Shown here in pieces: positions 42,098 through 52,153 of a stretch of DNA of 64,000 nucleotides; within the stretch, counting starts at the first letter, position 1; the number at the start of each line of letters is the position of its first letter. The notes under the pieces are model-generated. The model saw only the letters and a list, made by a program, of their open reading frames with translations. It was not told where the DNA came from and did not search any database. The position numbers were made by a program, and so were the translations under genes. The DNA comes from CAWCDJ01 sp963778675 (GTDB taxonomy: Bacteria; Acidobacteriota; Terriglobia; Bryobacterales; Bryobacteraceae). The stretch lies in assembly GCA_963778675.1 (NCBI GenBank), contig CAVZVI010000008.1, positions 372,001 to 436,000 on the forward strand, in the 5' to 3' direction.

Positions 42098-44514
42098 TCC
42101 GCGCGCAACGCCAGCATGGGATCGATCCTCGACGCGCGCCGCGCCGGGAAGTAGCCCGCCATCGCCGCTACCAAGGTCAGCACGCAGATCACACCGAAGA
42201 ACGTCACGGGGTCCGACGAGGTCACGCCGAACAGGAACCCGCGCAGCGACCGCGCCAGAACCCACGATGCGCTTGCTCCCACCAGCATGCCAATCCCCGC
42301 GAGGCCGAGGGTCTCGAAAATAATTCGCGCCTGCAGTTGTCCGGCGGAGGCGCCCAGGGCCATGCGAATTCCCACTTCCTGCGTGCGCTGGTTCACCGAA
42401 TAGGAGATCACGGCATAGATCCCCAACGATGCCAGCACGAGCGCGAACAAAGCGAATCCGCCCAGCAGCAGCACCACGAAGCGACGGGGCGAGACCGACT
42501 TGTCAACGAGCGCCTCCAACGGGCGAAAGTCGTTGCCTGCCAGGTCGGGCGCGATCGGTTTGAGCGCCGCGCGAACTGCCGGGGCAAGCTCGGCCGGGGG
42601 ACGGGTCGTTCGAATCACCAGGTCCGTTGCCATACGGTCGCCGGTCTGGCGCATCGGGATGTACATCTCCAGTCCCGATCCCTGCTCCGGCGAGAGGTGC
42701 CGCACATCGCCCACCACGCCGACAACCTGCCGCCCCCTGCCGACGTTTACCATCCGGCCGATGGGGTCCTGGCCCGGCCACAGGGTGCGCGCCATCGTCT
42801 CGTTGATCAAGATCACCTGGTCGGTCTCCGGCGTGTCCCGTACCGAGATGTCGCGGCCGGCGCGCAGCGGAATCCCCATTGTCCCGATGTAGCCGTCGCT
42901 TACGATCCGCACAAACGCGGTGGGGTATTGACCTTTCGGGTACACTTGTCCCTTGGCGCCTGCGCCCCAGGTCCGGTTGCGGCCCAGCGGCAGGGCGTCG
43001 GTCAACCCGGCCGATTCGACGCCGCGGACAGCTTTCACCCGGCGCAGCACTTCGTCGAAGTAAGTGTTCTGTTTAGCCTGGGTGTCGTATTGCGGCCCTG
43101 GATCCACGCGCATGGCGGCAGCCATCTCGGGATGGAAGCCGAGATTGACGTCGAGCACGCTGAGGAAGCTCCGGATCAACAGTCCGGCGCCTACCAGGAG
43201 GACGCAGGCGAAAGCGATTTCCGAAACCACCAGAGCGCTGCGGATCCAACTCCGCCGCTTGCCGCCGGTCGACCCGCGGCTGGTATCCTTCAGCGCATCG
43301 TGCAGCGCGGCCATCGGAATCTGAACCGCCGGCGCCAATCCGAATATCAAGCCCGTCAACACCGCCATGCCAAGGGTGAAGGCAAGGACGGCCGGATCGG
43401 TCCGGACGCTGCCGAGAAGCGGGATGCTGAAGGCGTCCAGGTGGGCCACGGCGCGGGTTCCCGCCACAGTCAGGAGCACTCCGAGCGCCGCGCCGCAGCC
43501 GGATAACGTCAGTCCTTCCGTGAGCATCTGGCGCACCAGGCGCGGCTGCCCGGCTCCCAGCGCCGTGCGGATGGCGATCTCTTTGTGCCGGGCCGCGGTG
43601 CGCGCCAGCAGCAGGTTCGAGAGGTTGGCGCACACAATGAGCATCACGACGGCGACCGCACATCCAAGCACGATCAGCGCGGGCCGGATCCGCCCGCTCA
43701 CGTGCTCTTCAAGCAGGCTGAGTCTTCCCTCGAAGCCGTTCCGCTCCGGATGTGCCTTGGTGATCTGCCCCGCCAGAATCGTCAGTTCCGCCTGTGCGCT
43801 CGCCGGCGTGACGCCAGGTTTGAGCCGCCCGACAATCGCCATGGTATTGCCCCAACGGTTCGTTTCCGGGCTGAGCGGGAACGGATAGTAGAGATCGATG
43901 TGACTGCCCGGCGCGAAGACCGACGAGAAATCGAAAGATGCGGGCAGCACGCCAACCACGTTGTACGGTTCGTCGTTGAGAGTCAGACGCCGGCCGACGA
44001 TTCCCGGATCGGCCGCGAAACGCCTCTCCCACAGCCCGTGGCCCAACAGGACGGCTTTCGGCCCGTGCCACTTGCATTCCTCTGCATTGAACAGCCGGCC
44101 GATTTGCGGTTCCACTCCGAGCACCTGGAAGAAGTTCCCGGAGACGGGCACGCCGCTCAATCGCTCCGGCTCTCCCCGGCCCGTCAGCGTGATGTCGCCG
44201 ACACCGTAAAACGCAAAGTAAGCGCCGAGGTCCTCGAACGATCGATTCTTCTCGCGCAGGTCGAGCAGGTGCCCCACCTGGGTAGTCTGGCCCGAGAGTC
44301 CGGCGGTATCGCTGTTGGCGATCCACACCAGGCGGCCGGGATCCCGGAACGGCAGCGGACGGAGCAGCAGCGCGTTGACCACGCTGAAGACAGTGGAACT
44401 GGCGGCGATGCCCAGACCCACAATCAAGATGGCAAAGGCCGTAAACCCGGCATCGCGCCGCAGGGTGCGAAACGTGTAGCGCAAGTCCTGCGAAAAGCTG
44501 TCCAGGGATTTCAT
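42094..44514 (-). CDS. MacB/FtsX-type permease of the acidobacterial ADOP kind
   Basis: 806 residues. Two copies of the MacB periplasmic domain + FtsX unit: helix 1 at ~25-45 (FAILIVGLGIAASSTVFSVVNALLL), periplasmic domain, three helices at ~280-400 (CANLSNLLLARTAARHKEIAIRTALGA), then a second unit beginning at ~430 (SALVVSEIAFACVLLVGAGLLIRS) and ending with SLGIYAVISYSVNQRTQEVGIRMALGAS and YFPARRASRIDPMLALRAD. This duplicated layout without an adjoining ATPase gene is the 'acidobacterial duplicated orphan permease' family (TIGR03434). Possible roles are mechanotransmission or efflux of lipids, peptides or drugs, but no partner or substrate is visible here. No clear ribosome site precedes the ATG. 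Confidence 0.9.
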   Translation of the reverse strand: MKSLDSFSQDLRYTFRTLRRDAGFTAFAILIVGLGIAASSTVFSVVNALLLRPLPFRDPGRLVWIANSDTAGLSGQTTQVGHLLDLREKNRSFEDLGAYFAFYGVGDITLTGRGEPERLSGVPVSGNFFQVLGVEPQIGRLFNAEECKWHGPKAVLLGHGLWERRFAADPGIVGRRLTLNDEPYNVVGVLPASFDFSSVFAPGSHIDLYYPFPLSPETNRWGNTMAIVGRLKPGVTPASAQAELTILAGQITKAHPERNGFEGRLSLLEEHVSGRIRPALIVLGCAVAVVMLIVCANLSNLLLARTAARHKEIAIRTALGAGQPRLVRQMLTEGLTLSGCGAALGVLLTVAGTRAVAHLDAFSIPLLGSVRTDPAVLAFTLGMAVLTGLIFGLAPAVQIPMAALHDALKDTSRGSTGGKRRSWIRSALVVSEIAFACVLLVGAGLLIRSFLSVLDVNLGFHPEMAAAMRVDPGPQYDTQAKQNTYFDEVLRRVKAVRGVESAGLTDALPLGRNRTWGAGAKGQVYPKGQYPTAFVRIVSDGYIGTMGIPLRAGRDISVRDTPETDQVILINETMARTLWPGQDPIGRMVNVGRGRQVVGVVGDVRHLSPEQGSGLEMYIPMRQTGDRMATDLVIRTTRPPAELAPAVRAALKPIAPDLAGNDFRPLEALVDKSVSPRRFVVLLLGGFALFALVLASLGIYAVISYSVNQRTQEVGIRMALGASAGQLQARIIFETLGLAGIGMLVGASASWVLARSLRGFLFGVTSSDPVTFFGVICVLTLVAAMAGYFPARRASRIDPMLALRAD

Positions 44515-44559
44515 AATTAACCACTTAGACGTGCGTTTTCTTCGGCGGTTAGGGTACTT

Positions 44560-46446
44560 CTACTGCACCTTCGCCTGCCTGGTCACGGGCGTTTCCTTGC
44601 CGGCATGCACGGCCAGCAGCCGCTGATGCGTCGCCCGCGCCGCTTCCACCAGTTCGCGGTATGGCCGGTCCGTCACATCGATCATTCCGATGTTGTAGTT
44701 CTCGCCGTCGAAACGGCCGGTGGAAGGTTCGTCGACCCATTCGAACCAGTGGGCGCCCACGATCGATGGATCCGCCGCGGCGTTCTCCACATAGTAGCGA
44801 TAGGCCACGCCGCGCTCCTCCTGGCTGGCCGTCTGCTTCAATCCGGGCGTCATCCCGCGGCCGGGCGTCCCGAAATGAAACTCGCCGATCAGGATCGGCT
44901 TATCGATCAGCCCGCGCACTTTGGCAATCTCGCTCTGGTTCACCGAGTATGCATAGTTGTTCAGGCTGTAGACGTCGAAGAGACGCGAGAGCTTCACGAT
45001 CTCAGGTGGTGTCGTGGAGCCGAAACGCAGTCCGAGTGTCAAGTGGTTGGGGTCATGTTTGCGGATCGCGGCGACCGCGGCGTCCACCAGCTTCTGATAA
45101 GTCTGGTAGAGGAACTCGCGCCGCCGCTCGGGGGTGTCCTCTTTGGCCAGGAATGCCTTGAGCGCATTCTGTAGCGGGCTTGCGGGCCCGCTGAGGATGG
45201 CGTCCGCCGCCACCGTCTCGCGCCCCGGCCAGGGCGGCTCGTTACCGAGGAAATAACCAAGCAGCCAGGGGTCGTTCTTGCGCGGTTCGCACTGCTCCGC
45301 CACGGCGCGGTCGATGCGCTCTTCGAAATCCGGCGCATAGACATCCGCCACTCCCATCGGCCCGCTCTCGATGCCCCAGCCGCGCAGCCCGAAGGTGTAG
45401 GGGATGCGATGCGATTCGCCCAATCTCGCGTCCGACCAGTTACCCACGGTATTGAAGCCCCAGGCCGTCATACGCCGCACCGTGAGGTCGACCCATTTCG
45501 GCCCCCAATCCGGCCCGAAGCGGCGCACCAGGTTCCATGTATAGAAAGAAGCGCCGCCGCGGTTGCCGCGCGGCGGAGTAGGATCCGCAGGGGGCAGCGC
45601 GGCAAAGAGTTCCTCACGTCCGCGCACCGGCGTCACGGCCGAAGCGCCGATCGAATCCGCGCCCGCGGAAAAGAACCAGTGGCCGTCCGGATCCACAAAC
45701 CACCACTTCCCGTCGATCTTCTCTACCCGGAAGAAGCCGGTGGCTTTTGCCTTGGTTGCGGAGTACCCGCCGTAGCGGCAGTACTCGGAGTGGACGGATT
45801 CGAGGGTCTTTTCTTCGTCTCTCCACGCCGCCTCGAGCTGTTCGAGACTCTTGGCTTTTCCCGGCCAGTCCGCGTGAATCCACTGCCCGAATTCATCCAC
45901 CAGGGGCTTCTTATCCAGCAGCGAGTCGCCCGGGTCCTCTTTCGTCAGAATGACCGAGCGGATCTCCAGCACCACGGATCCAACCGGGCTCGGCATCGCC
46001 ACACCGATCTCCCGCACGGCTTTCAATTCCCCCGGCGCACCCATCAGGTTGATGAACATCATCGGCCGCGGCTTGTTGTGGACCGATGCCAGGTCGTTTC
46101 CCTGCTGCGCCGGACGGGTCAGCATCGCCAGCGGCACCGCCGTGCGAATCCACGCGCCCGGCACCGGAGAGAGCCGCACCGCGCGCACACCACCGGCGTC
46201 GTGTACCCGCAGTTCGAACCGTTGCGGGGCAGAGAGCCGCATTTCGAGGACCAGGAAGCCGTACCGGCTCCAGTCGGCGGGAAGCGGCGGATCGAAATCT
46301 TTCAGGGCCCAGGTCTGCTCCGAGCCGGCACCCTCGAAAACGGCGCGCCTGGTTTCACCCGCGGCAGGCCCTGCCGAGGCGAGAAGCGCGAACAGCATGC
46401 CGATCGACAACAGTCTCATTCGCATTCTCTGGAAATAGGTTGGCAT
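44560..46446 (-). CDS. exported clan-A glycoside hydrolase, GH50 agarase-like
   Basis: 628 residues from 46446; the ATG at 46419 is equally likely, because AGAGA lies six bases before it and it gives the cleaner signal peptide (MRLLSIGMLFALLASAGPAAG). Residues ~35-190 form a jelly-roll carbohydrate-binding-like domain. The catalytic part starts with ATGFFRVEKIDGKWWFVDPDGHWFFSAGAD and WGFNTVGNWSDARLG, which resemble GH50 beta-agarases. Proposed acid/base Glu is in YFLGNEPPW and nucleophile Glu in LIGEFHFG, the usual spacing for clan GH-A. Other GH-A families remain possible, since agar is an unlikely soil substrate and a galactan may be the true one. No other polysaccharide genes are on this strand; the TreZ gene is divergent. 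Confidence 0.7.
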   Translation of the reverse strand: MPTYFQRMRMRLLSIGMLFALLASAGPAAGETRRAVFEGAGSEQTWALKDFDPPLPADWSRYGFLVLEMRLSAPQRFELRVHDAGGVRAVRLSPVPGAWIRTAVPLAMLTRPAQQGNDLASVHNKPRPMMFINLMGAPGELKAVREIGVAMPSPVGSVVLEIRSVILTKEDPGDSLLDKKPLVDEFGQWIHADWPGKAKSLEQLEAAWRDEEKTLESVHSEYCRYGGYSATKAKATGFFRVEKIDGKWWFVDPDGHWFFSAGADSIGASAVTPVRGREELFAALPPADPTPPRGNRGGASFYTWNLVRRFGPDWGPKWVDLTVRRMTAWGFNTVGNWSDARLGESHRIPYTFGLRGWGIESGPMGVADVYAPDFEERIDRAVAEQCEPRKNDPWLLGYFLGNEPPWPGRETVAADAILSGPASPLQNALKAFLAKEDTPERRREFLYQTYQKLVDAAVAAIRKHDPNHLTLGLRFGSTTPPEIVKLSRLFDVYSLNNYAYSVNQSEIAKVRGLIDKPILIGEFHFGTPGRGMTPGLKQTASQEERGVAYRYYVENAAADPSIVGAHWFEWVDEPSTGRFDGENYNIGMIDVTDRPYRELVEAARATHQRLLAVHAGKETPVTRQAKVQ

Positions 46447-46508
46447 ATTGCGCGGCCCAGTGCATCCCGCGGGCTGGTTCCAGTAAGCTGGAAAAGTGGC
46501 CTACTCCC

Positions 46509-48359
46509 ATGTCAGAAGGATTGCCGCCGCTCGGTGCCGTGCGGCGGCCGGACGGCAGCGTGACTTTCACCGTCTGGGCTCCGAGGAGTCCGCGGGTTAC
46601 GCTGATCCTGAATGAGCCCGCGCGGCGCGAGATCGAGATGCGGCGCGAATCGTGCGGATATTTCACCCTGGTGGTCGAGGACGTGGCGGAAGACGGGCGT
46701 TACTGCTTCGGCCTGGCTGGAGGCGCCGAGCGTCCGGACCCCGCGTCGCGCTTCCAGCCGGATGGTCCGCACGCGCCTTCGCAGGTGGTTTCGCGGGATT
46801 TCAACTGGCAATCGGGCGAGTGGAAAGGGCTGCCTCTCGAGAGGTACGTCATATACGAAGTTCACATCGGAACGTTCACACCCGAAGGGACCTTCGACGC
46901 CGCCATTGCACAGCTTCCCCGCCTGGCCGAACTGGGTGTAACGGCCCTTGAAATCATGCCCGTGTCGCAGTTTCCGGGGACCCGTAACTGGGGCTACGAC
47001 GGCGTGCATCCGTTCGCGGCGCAGAACTCGTACGGAGGCCCGGACGGCCTGAAACGTCTGGTGGACGCCTGCCACCAGCAGGGCCTTGCGGTGGTTCTCG
47101 ACGTGGTCTACAACCACCTCGGACCCGAGGGGAACTATCTCGCGGAGTTCGGCCCTTACTTCACCGACCGTTACCGCACCCCCTGGGGGCCGGCGATCAA
47201 TTTCGACGGTCCCGACTCCGATGAGGTTCGCCGCTTCTTCATCGAGAATGCTTTGTATTGGGTGACGGAGTTTCGCATCGACGCGCTTCGCCTCGACGCC
47301 GTTCACGCCATCACCGACGCGTCAGCCGTACCGTTTCTGGAAGAGCTCGGATTGGCGGTGCACCGGCAGGCCGAGGCTCTCCAGCGGGCGATCTCGCTGT
47401 TCCCGGAAAGCGACGCCAACGATTCCCGCGTGATCCGGCCGCTGGCCGCGGGGGGCTACGGGCTGGATGCGCAGTGGAACGACGGTTTTCATCATGCGCT
47501 GCGAGCACTGCTCACCGGAGAGAACTGCGGTTACTATGCCGACTACGGCGGCTTCGGCCAGGTCGTCAAGGCGTACCGCGAAGGCTACGTTTACACCGGC
47601 GAATATTCGAGAAATCGCCGCCGGCGGCACGGGAGTTCCACTGCCGGGCTGGATAGCCGCCAGTTCATTGTCTTCTCGCAGAACCACGACCAGGTCGGCA
47701 ACCGCATGATGGGCGAACGATTGACTGCCCTGACGGATTTCGAGACGCTCAAACTGGTCGCGGCGGCGGTTGTGCTCTCCCCCTTCACGCCGCTGTTGTT
47801 CATGGGGGAAGAATACGGCGAGACGGCGCCATTCCAGTACTTCGTCAGCCACTCCGACCCCGGGCTGGTGGAGGCGGTCCGTTGCGGCCGCCGCGATGAG
47901 TTCTCGGCCTTCGCCTGGCAGGGCGAGTGTCCCGATCCACAGTCCGAAGCCACCTTCGCTCGTTCCAAGATTGCCCCGGAGTTGCGCCTTTCGGGACGCC
48001 ACGCGGTCTTGAACGCGTTCTACACCGAACTGCTGCGCCTGAGGCGCACCGTGGCTGCACTCCGCGCGTCGGGCTGGAACGAAATGGAGCTCACTGCCCA
48101 GGAAGATGAGCAGATACTGGTTGTTCGGCGGTGGTGCGGCGATCAGGAAGCTCTGGTGATTTTGAATTTCGGCTCCCATGCCCGCTCCCTTACGAGCGCG
48201 GGTCTTTGCGCGGGCGGCGCCTGGCGGCTCGCGCTCGATTCGGCTGCCGCGCGCTGGAGCGGTCCCGGCGCTGGTTCCAAGGTGGAGCTGGACGGCAGTC
48301 CGGAATTACCCGTTGCCGCCCGCTCCGTTCTGGTCTATCTTCGAAAATCAAACGAATAA
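46509..48359 (+). CDS. treZ: malto-oligosyltrehalose trehalohydrolase
   Basis: 616 residues from ATG 46509; the open frame upstream to 46086 runs through the divergent glycosidase gene and is not family sequence. Order: N-terminal CBM48-like sandwich (~10-100, GSVTFTVWAPRSPRVTL), GH13 barrel with YEVHIGTFTPEGTFDAA, NWGYDGVHPFA and DVVYNHLGPEGNY, nucleophile Asp263 in RLDAVHAI, acid/base Glu300 in FPESDANDSRVI, third Asp394 in SQNHDQVGNR, then a C-terminal domain. The ESDANDSR segment is diagnostic for TreZ over other GH13 enzymes. Reaction: hydrolysis of maltooligosyl-trehalose to free trehalose. The usual partner TreY is not in this window. It is followed directly (TAATG) by the GH57 gene. 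Confidence 0.93.
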   Translation: MSEGLPPLGAVRRPDGSVTFTVWAPRSPRVTLILNEPARREIEMRRESCGYFTLVVEDVAEDGRYCFGLAGGAERPDPASRFQPDGPHAPSQVVSRDFNWQSGEWKGLPLERYVIYEVHIGTFTPEGTFDAAIAQLPRLAELGVTALEIMPVSQFPGTRNWGYDGVHPFAAQNSYGGPDGLKRLVDACHQQGLAVVLDVVYNHLGPEGNYLAEFGPYFTDRYRTPWGPAINFDGPDSDEVRRFFIENALYWVTEFRIDALRLDAVHAITDASAVPFLEELGLAVHRQAEALQRAISLFPESDANDSRVIRPLAAGGYGLDAQWNDGFHHALRALLTGENCGYYADYGGFGQVVKAYREGYVYTGEYSRNRRRRHGSSTAGLDSRQFIVFSQNHDQVGNRMMGERLTALTDFETLKLVAAAVVLSPFTPLLFMGEEYGETAPFQYFVSHSDPGLVEAVRCGRRDEFSAFAWQGECPDPQSEATFARSKIAPELRLSGRHAVLNAFYTELLRLRRTVAALRASGWNEMELTAQEDEQILVVRRWCGDQEALVILNFGSHARSLTSAGLCAGGAWRLALDSAAARWSGPGAGSKVELDGSPELPVAARSVLVYLRKSNE

Positions 48360-50761
48360 TGCATAACATTTGTATTCACGGCCACTTCTACCAGCCGCCG
48401 CGCGAGAATCCGTGGCTCGAGGAGATTGAACTGCAGGATTCCGCCTATCCCTATCACGATTGGAACGAGCGCATCTCGGCGGAATGCTACGCGCCGAACT
48501 CGGCGTCGCGAATCCTCAATAACGAGAACCAGATTCTCAAGATCATTAACAACTACGCGCGGATCAGCTTCAACTTCGGACCCACCCTGCTGCAGTGGCT
48601 CGAAAAGCAGGACCCTGAAACATACCGGGCCGTTCTGGCGGCCGACCGCGACTCGCAATCGAAGTTTTCGGGCCACGGGTCGGCGCTGGCGCAGGCCTAC
48701 AACCACATGATCATGCCGCTGGCCCACCGGCGCGACAAGTTCACTCAGATCTGGTGGGGCCTGCGCGATTTCGAACACCGCTTCGGACGAATGCCGGAAG
48801 GAATGTGGCTCCCCGAAACGGCGGTCGATCTCGAAACGCTCAACCTGATGGCCGAGTTGGGCATTCGCTTCACGATCCTGGCTCCCAACCAGGCCAGCCG
48901 CGTCCGCCCGATCGGAGGGCGGAATTGGGAAGATGTGAGCGGCAGCCGGATCGACCCGTCCACGGTGTACCGCATCAACCTGCGCGGCGGGCGCCGCATG
49001 AACCTGTTCTTTTATGACGGTCCGGTGTCGCGCGCGGTGGCGTTCGAGAAGCTCCTCATCCGCGGTGAGTACCTGGCGGGCCGCCTCGCCTCCGCGTTTT
49101 CAGACAGCCGCCCCTGGCCCCAGATCGTGCACATCGCCACCGACGGCGAGACGTACGGCCACCATCAGTACAAGGGCGACATGGCGCTGGCCTACGTTTT
49201 GGAGTACATCGAGGCCCAGGGGATCGCACGACTGACCAACTACGGCGAGTTTCTGGAACAACACGCGCCGACCCACGAGGTGCAGATCTTCGAGAACAGC
49301 TCCTGGAGTTGCATTCACGGCGTCGAACGCTGGAGGAGCAATTGCGGATGCTGTTCCGGAGGGCGGCCGGGGTGGTCGCAGGAATGGCGCCAGCCGCTGC
49401 GCGCGGCGCTCGACTGGCTGCGCGATACCCTGGCCGCCTCCTATGCCGACGCCATGCGCCGACTGGGCGCCGACCCCTGGGAGGCACGAAACGACTACAT
49501 CTCGGTCATCCTCGACCGCTCCCGCGAGGCGGTCGAACGCTTCTTCAGCTCTAATTCCCAGCGCGAACTGAATCCCGCCGAGAGGATCAGGATGCTCCGG
49601 CTGCTTGAAATGCAGCGCCATTCGATGCTCATGTACACCAGTTGCGGCTGGTTCTTCGACGAGCTCTCGGGCATAGAGACCGTGCAAGTGATCCAATACG
49701 CGGCGCGCGCCCTGCAACTCTTCGGCGACCTGTTCGGCCGCGGCCTGGAATCGCGCTTCCTCGAACTGCTGGCGCAGGCCAAGAGCAATATTCCCGAGCA
49801 CGGCGACGGGCGGCAGGTGTATGAGAAACAGGTCCGGCCTAAAATGGTCGACCTCAAGAGCGTGGCGGCGCACTATGCCGTCAGCTCCCTGTTCGAAGAG
49901 TACCCGAGTGAGAGCCGCATCTTCTGCTATGACGTGACGCAGGAAGACCGACGAGCGCTCTCCGCCGGCAGGGCGCGGCTGGTGTTGGGGAAGGCGCGGA
50001 TCGCCTCGGCAATTACCAAGGAAACCGAACATTTCACTTACGGTGTCCTCCACCTGGGCGAGCATCAGGTCAGCGGCGGCATTCGCTCTTTCCTCAGCGA
50101 TGACGCCTACCGGCGGACGGCCGAAGCTCTTACCGAAGTGTTCCAGGGCGGCGATTTCGCCGAAATCGTGCGAAGTGTGGATACCCACTTCGACGCCGGA
50201 GCCTACAGCCTCAAGCTGCTGTTCCACGACGAGCAGCGCCGCATTGTGCGCCGGATCCTGGAGTCCCGGATGGCTCTCGCCGAGGCTTCCTACCGCCATG
50301 TCTACGAGAGCGACGCGATGCTCATGTACTTTGTGCGGTCGCTGGGCATGCCGCTTCCCAACCGGTTCCGCATGGCCGCCGATTTCATAATCAACACCGA
50401 TCTGCGGAGGGCTTTTGAGGGGCGGCCTCTGGACCTCTCCAGGATCCACGCAATGGTGGATGAGGCTCACCGTCTGAGTGTGGAGCTGGATGCCGCGACC
50501 TTGGAATTCGCCCTGCGCGGCACGATCGAGGCGATTTCGGATGACCTCGCGAGGCATCCCACCGGATCGCACTTCATGGAGGAGTTAGCGGCGGCCGTGA
50601 CGCTGGCCGATTCGCTCCCATTCGAAGTCCAGCTCTGGAATGCGCAGAATGCCTGGCACGACCTGCTGCTGCGCCTCTATCCCGAGATGCAGGACGCTCC
50701 CGATTGGTGCAATTCCTTTCGCAGCCTCGGCCACCAGCTAAAGTTCGCCGGAATGGACTGA
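48359..50761 (+). CDS. GH57-family protein with DUF3536
   Basis: 800 residues; the ATG overlaps the TreZ stop (TAATG), so the genes are translationally coupled. The N-terminal 1-320 residues are a GH57 barrel: IHGHFYQPPRENPWLE, GHGSALAQAYNHMIMPLA, the nucleophile Glu in GMWLPETAVD (Glu153) and the Asp in HIATDGETYGHHQ (Asp262). A Cys-rich loop (SNCGCCSGG) follows. The C-terminal ~450 residues are the helical DUF3536 region. GH57 enzymes act on alpha-glucans (amylase, 4-alpha-glucanotransferase, branching enzyme). Length fits the DUF3536 subfamily, whose activity is not established to my knowledge. Pairing with TreZ suggests it remodels maltodextrins or glycogen to feed trehalose release. It converges on the next gene with five bases between. 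Confidence 0.85.
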   Translation: MHNICIHGHFYQPPRENPWLEEIELQDSAYPYHDWNERISAECYAPNSASRILNNENQILKIINNYARISFNFGPTLLQWLEKQDPETYRAVLAADRDSQSKFSGHGSALAQAYNHMIMPLAHRRDKFTQIWWGLRDFEHRFGRMPEGMWLPETAVDLETLNLMAELGIRFTILAPNQASRVRPIGGRNWEDVSGSRIDPSTVYRINLRGGRRMNLFFYDGPVSRAVAFEKLLIRGEYLAGRLASAFSDSRPWPQIVHIATDGETYGHHQYKGDMALAYVLEYIEAQGIARLTNYGEFLEQHAPTHEVQIFENSSWSCIHGVERWRSNCGCCSGGRPGWSQEWRQPLRAALDWLRDTLAASYADAMRRLGADPWEARNDYISVILDRSREAVERFFSSNSQRELNPAERIRMLRLLEMQRHSMLMYTSCGWFFDELSGIETVQVIQYAARALQLFGDLFGRGLESRFLELLAQAKSNIPEHGDGRQVYEKQVRPKMVDLKSVAAHYAVSSLFEEYPSESRIFCYDVTQEDRRALSAGRARLVLGKARIASAITKETEHFTYGVLHLGEHQVSGGIRSFLSDDAYRRTAEALTEVFQGGDFAEIVRSVDTHFDAGAYSLKLLFHDEQRRIVRRILESRMALAEASYRHVYESDAMLMYFVRSLGMPLPNRFRMAADFIINTDLRRAFEGRPLDLSRIHAMVDEAHRLSVELDAATLEFALRGTIEAISDDLARHPTGSHFMEELAAAVTLADSLPFEVQLWNAQNAWHDLLLRLYPEMQDAPDWCNSFRSLGHQLKFAGMD

Positions 50762-50766
50762 GGCCC

Positions 50767-52080
50767 TCACTCGAGCCACCAGACCTTCCGCGCCGCCACA
50801 CACGCGCGCGCGTAGAGGAACATTCCTGCCGACCAGGCCTGCTCGTGCACGCCTTTCGGTTCGGCCGTCCTGCCGTGATGCCATTCGTTGAAATCACCCT
50901 CGAGATTCAGCCGGGCCAGCCGGAGCAGCGCCGCCTGCGCATCGTCGTGGCGCTGCATCTTCACCAGCGCCGCGATGTAGAACCCGCCCAGGAACGGCCA
51001 GATGCCCCCGTTGTGATACTGCCCGGGCAGGTTCAGCGTGCCGTAGTAATCACGCCAGTCGGGGTCGCCCGGCTCGACAGGCGGGTAGATCGCCTTCATG
51101 GGATGCGCCGCCAGGCCGTGCTGTGCGATGAAATCCAGAATGAGCCCGCTCCGCCCCTGGTCCGCAACCCCGGCCAGGATGGCCAGCAGGTTGCCGAAGC
51201 TGTCGAACCACTCCCCCACCTGCCGGAAACCGGCATAAGGAAGGTAGTATTCGGAGGAGAGCAGGATGCGCTTCGACGGGAGCCAGCGCCGCCGCCCGAG
51301 GGAATCCTGCAGCGGACCTGGAGTGCTGAACGAGTGGGCAATGTGACGCAGCATCTCGCCATCCCCCGCGTACCAGAGCGTCCGGTTGATCGCATCGCTC
51401 GCCGCCTCCGCTTGCGCCATGTAGCGGGCCGCCGCGCCCGGCTTTTGCTCGCGTTCCGCGAGTTGAGCCGCTTTGCGCAGCGCGATCACCCGCAGGCAGT
51501 TTACGTACAGACCCTTTCCGCGGGTGCAGAAGAGGTCCTGCCAGTCCGAGGCCTCCTGCACGCTAATGAGCCCGCTGCGGTCCACGTCCTGGCAATCGTA
51601 CCAGCCGAGCACTTTCCGCGCGCTGCGGAAATCCGGAGCGGCGATGCCGCTGCCGATCACGTACCACAGTCCGCCATCGGCGTAGGCACGAAAATTCGGA
51701 GACCGCGATTCGAGATCGATATGGTTCGGAATCAGCCCGGCAGGGGTCTGGTGCCTGCGGAACGACGAGACGCTGGCGAGCAGGGCGGAACGGATGGCGG
51801 GGTCATCCACCAGACTTCCGCCCAACAGCGTGATCATGCTGTCCCTCACCCAGACCTGCTGGTGACCGTAAGCCCGTGCCGAAGCCTTCAGCCCGGCGGG
51901 GTGGCTGCAATGGCGGAGCACCGCAACGGCGCGCCGGCGGGCAGCCTCGATCGTGGAATCTTCACTGGATTCGTACTCTCTTCGGTCCGCCTCAGAGTCG
52001 ACTGATCCTTCACGTTCGCGGCCGAAGAGGTTCCCGTTATCTGACAAACCGCGGATCCGCCTTCGTATGAAACCGAACAA
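50767..52080 (-). CDS. (alpha/alpha)6-barrel glycoside hydrolase, GH100/debranching-like
   Basis: 437 residues if the TTG at 52080 is used; the first ~40 residues are charged and a downstream TTG at 52047 is also possible. Features: YGHQQVWVRDSMITLLGGSL with the catalytic-region Asp, TPAGLIPNHID, FDSFGNLLAILAGVA, and YHNGGIWPFLGGFYIAAL near residue 365. These match GH100 neutral invertases and the amylo-alpha-1,6-glucosidase-like family (compare VFVRDFVP and YHNGGSWP of invertases). No signal peptide. Candidate substrates are sucrose, glucosylglycerate-type osmolytes or limit dextrins. It is divergent from a GT81/GT78-like glycosyltransferase across 104 bases, so a synthesis/degradation pair for one glycoside is a plausible inference. 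Confidence 0.72.
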   Translation of the reverse strand: MFGFIRRRIRGLSDNGNLFGREREGSVDSEADRREYESSEDSTIEAARRRAVAVLRHCSHPAGLKASARAYGHQQVWVRDSMITLLGGSLVDDPAIRSALLASVSSFRRHQTPAGLIPNHIDLESRSPNFRAYADGGLWYVIGSGIAAPDFRSARKVLGWYDCQDVDRSGLISVQEASDWQDLFCTRGKGLYVNCLRVIALRKAAQLAEREQKPGAAARYMAQAEAASDAINRTLWYAGDGEMLRHIAHSFSTPGPLQDSLGRRRWLPSKRILLSSEYYLPYAGFRQVGEWFDSFGNLLAILAGVADQGRSGLILDFIAQHGLAAHPMKAIYPPVEPGDPDWRDYYGTLNLPGQYHNGGIWPFLGGFYIAALVKMQRHDDAQAALLRLARLNLEGDFNEWHHGRTAEPKGVHEQAWSAGMFLYARACVAARKVWWLE

Positions 52081-52153
52081 TTATTATAGCGGCCCGTTAG
52101 GGGGCTTTTCCTTCGATACTTCATCGTATGGTTGGTACTAAAGCGCGCGTGAG

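Noticed and set aside
46086..46508. N-terminal extension of TreZ
   Set aside because: The extra codons lie within the divergent glycosidase and show no CBM48 or other fold; ATG 46509 begins at the normal family start.
52083..52088. Minus-strand TATAAT as the -10 box of the GH100-like gene
   Set aside because: It ends two bases before the TTG at 52080, so it fits only if the start is moved to TTG 52047, and no -35 box is visible; not strong enough to list.
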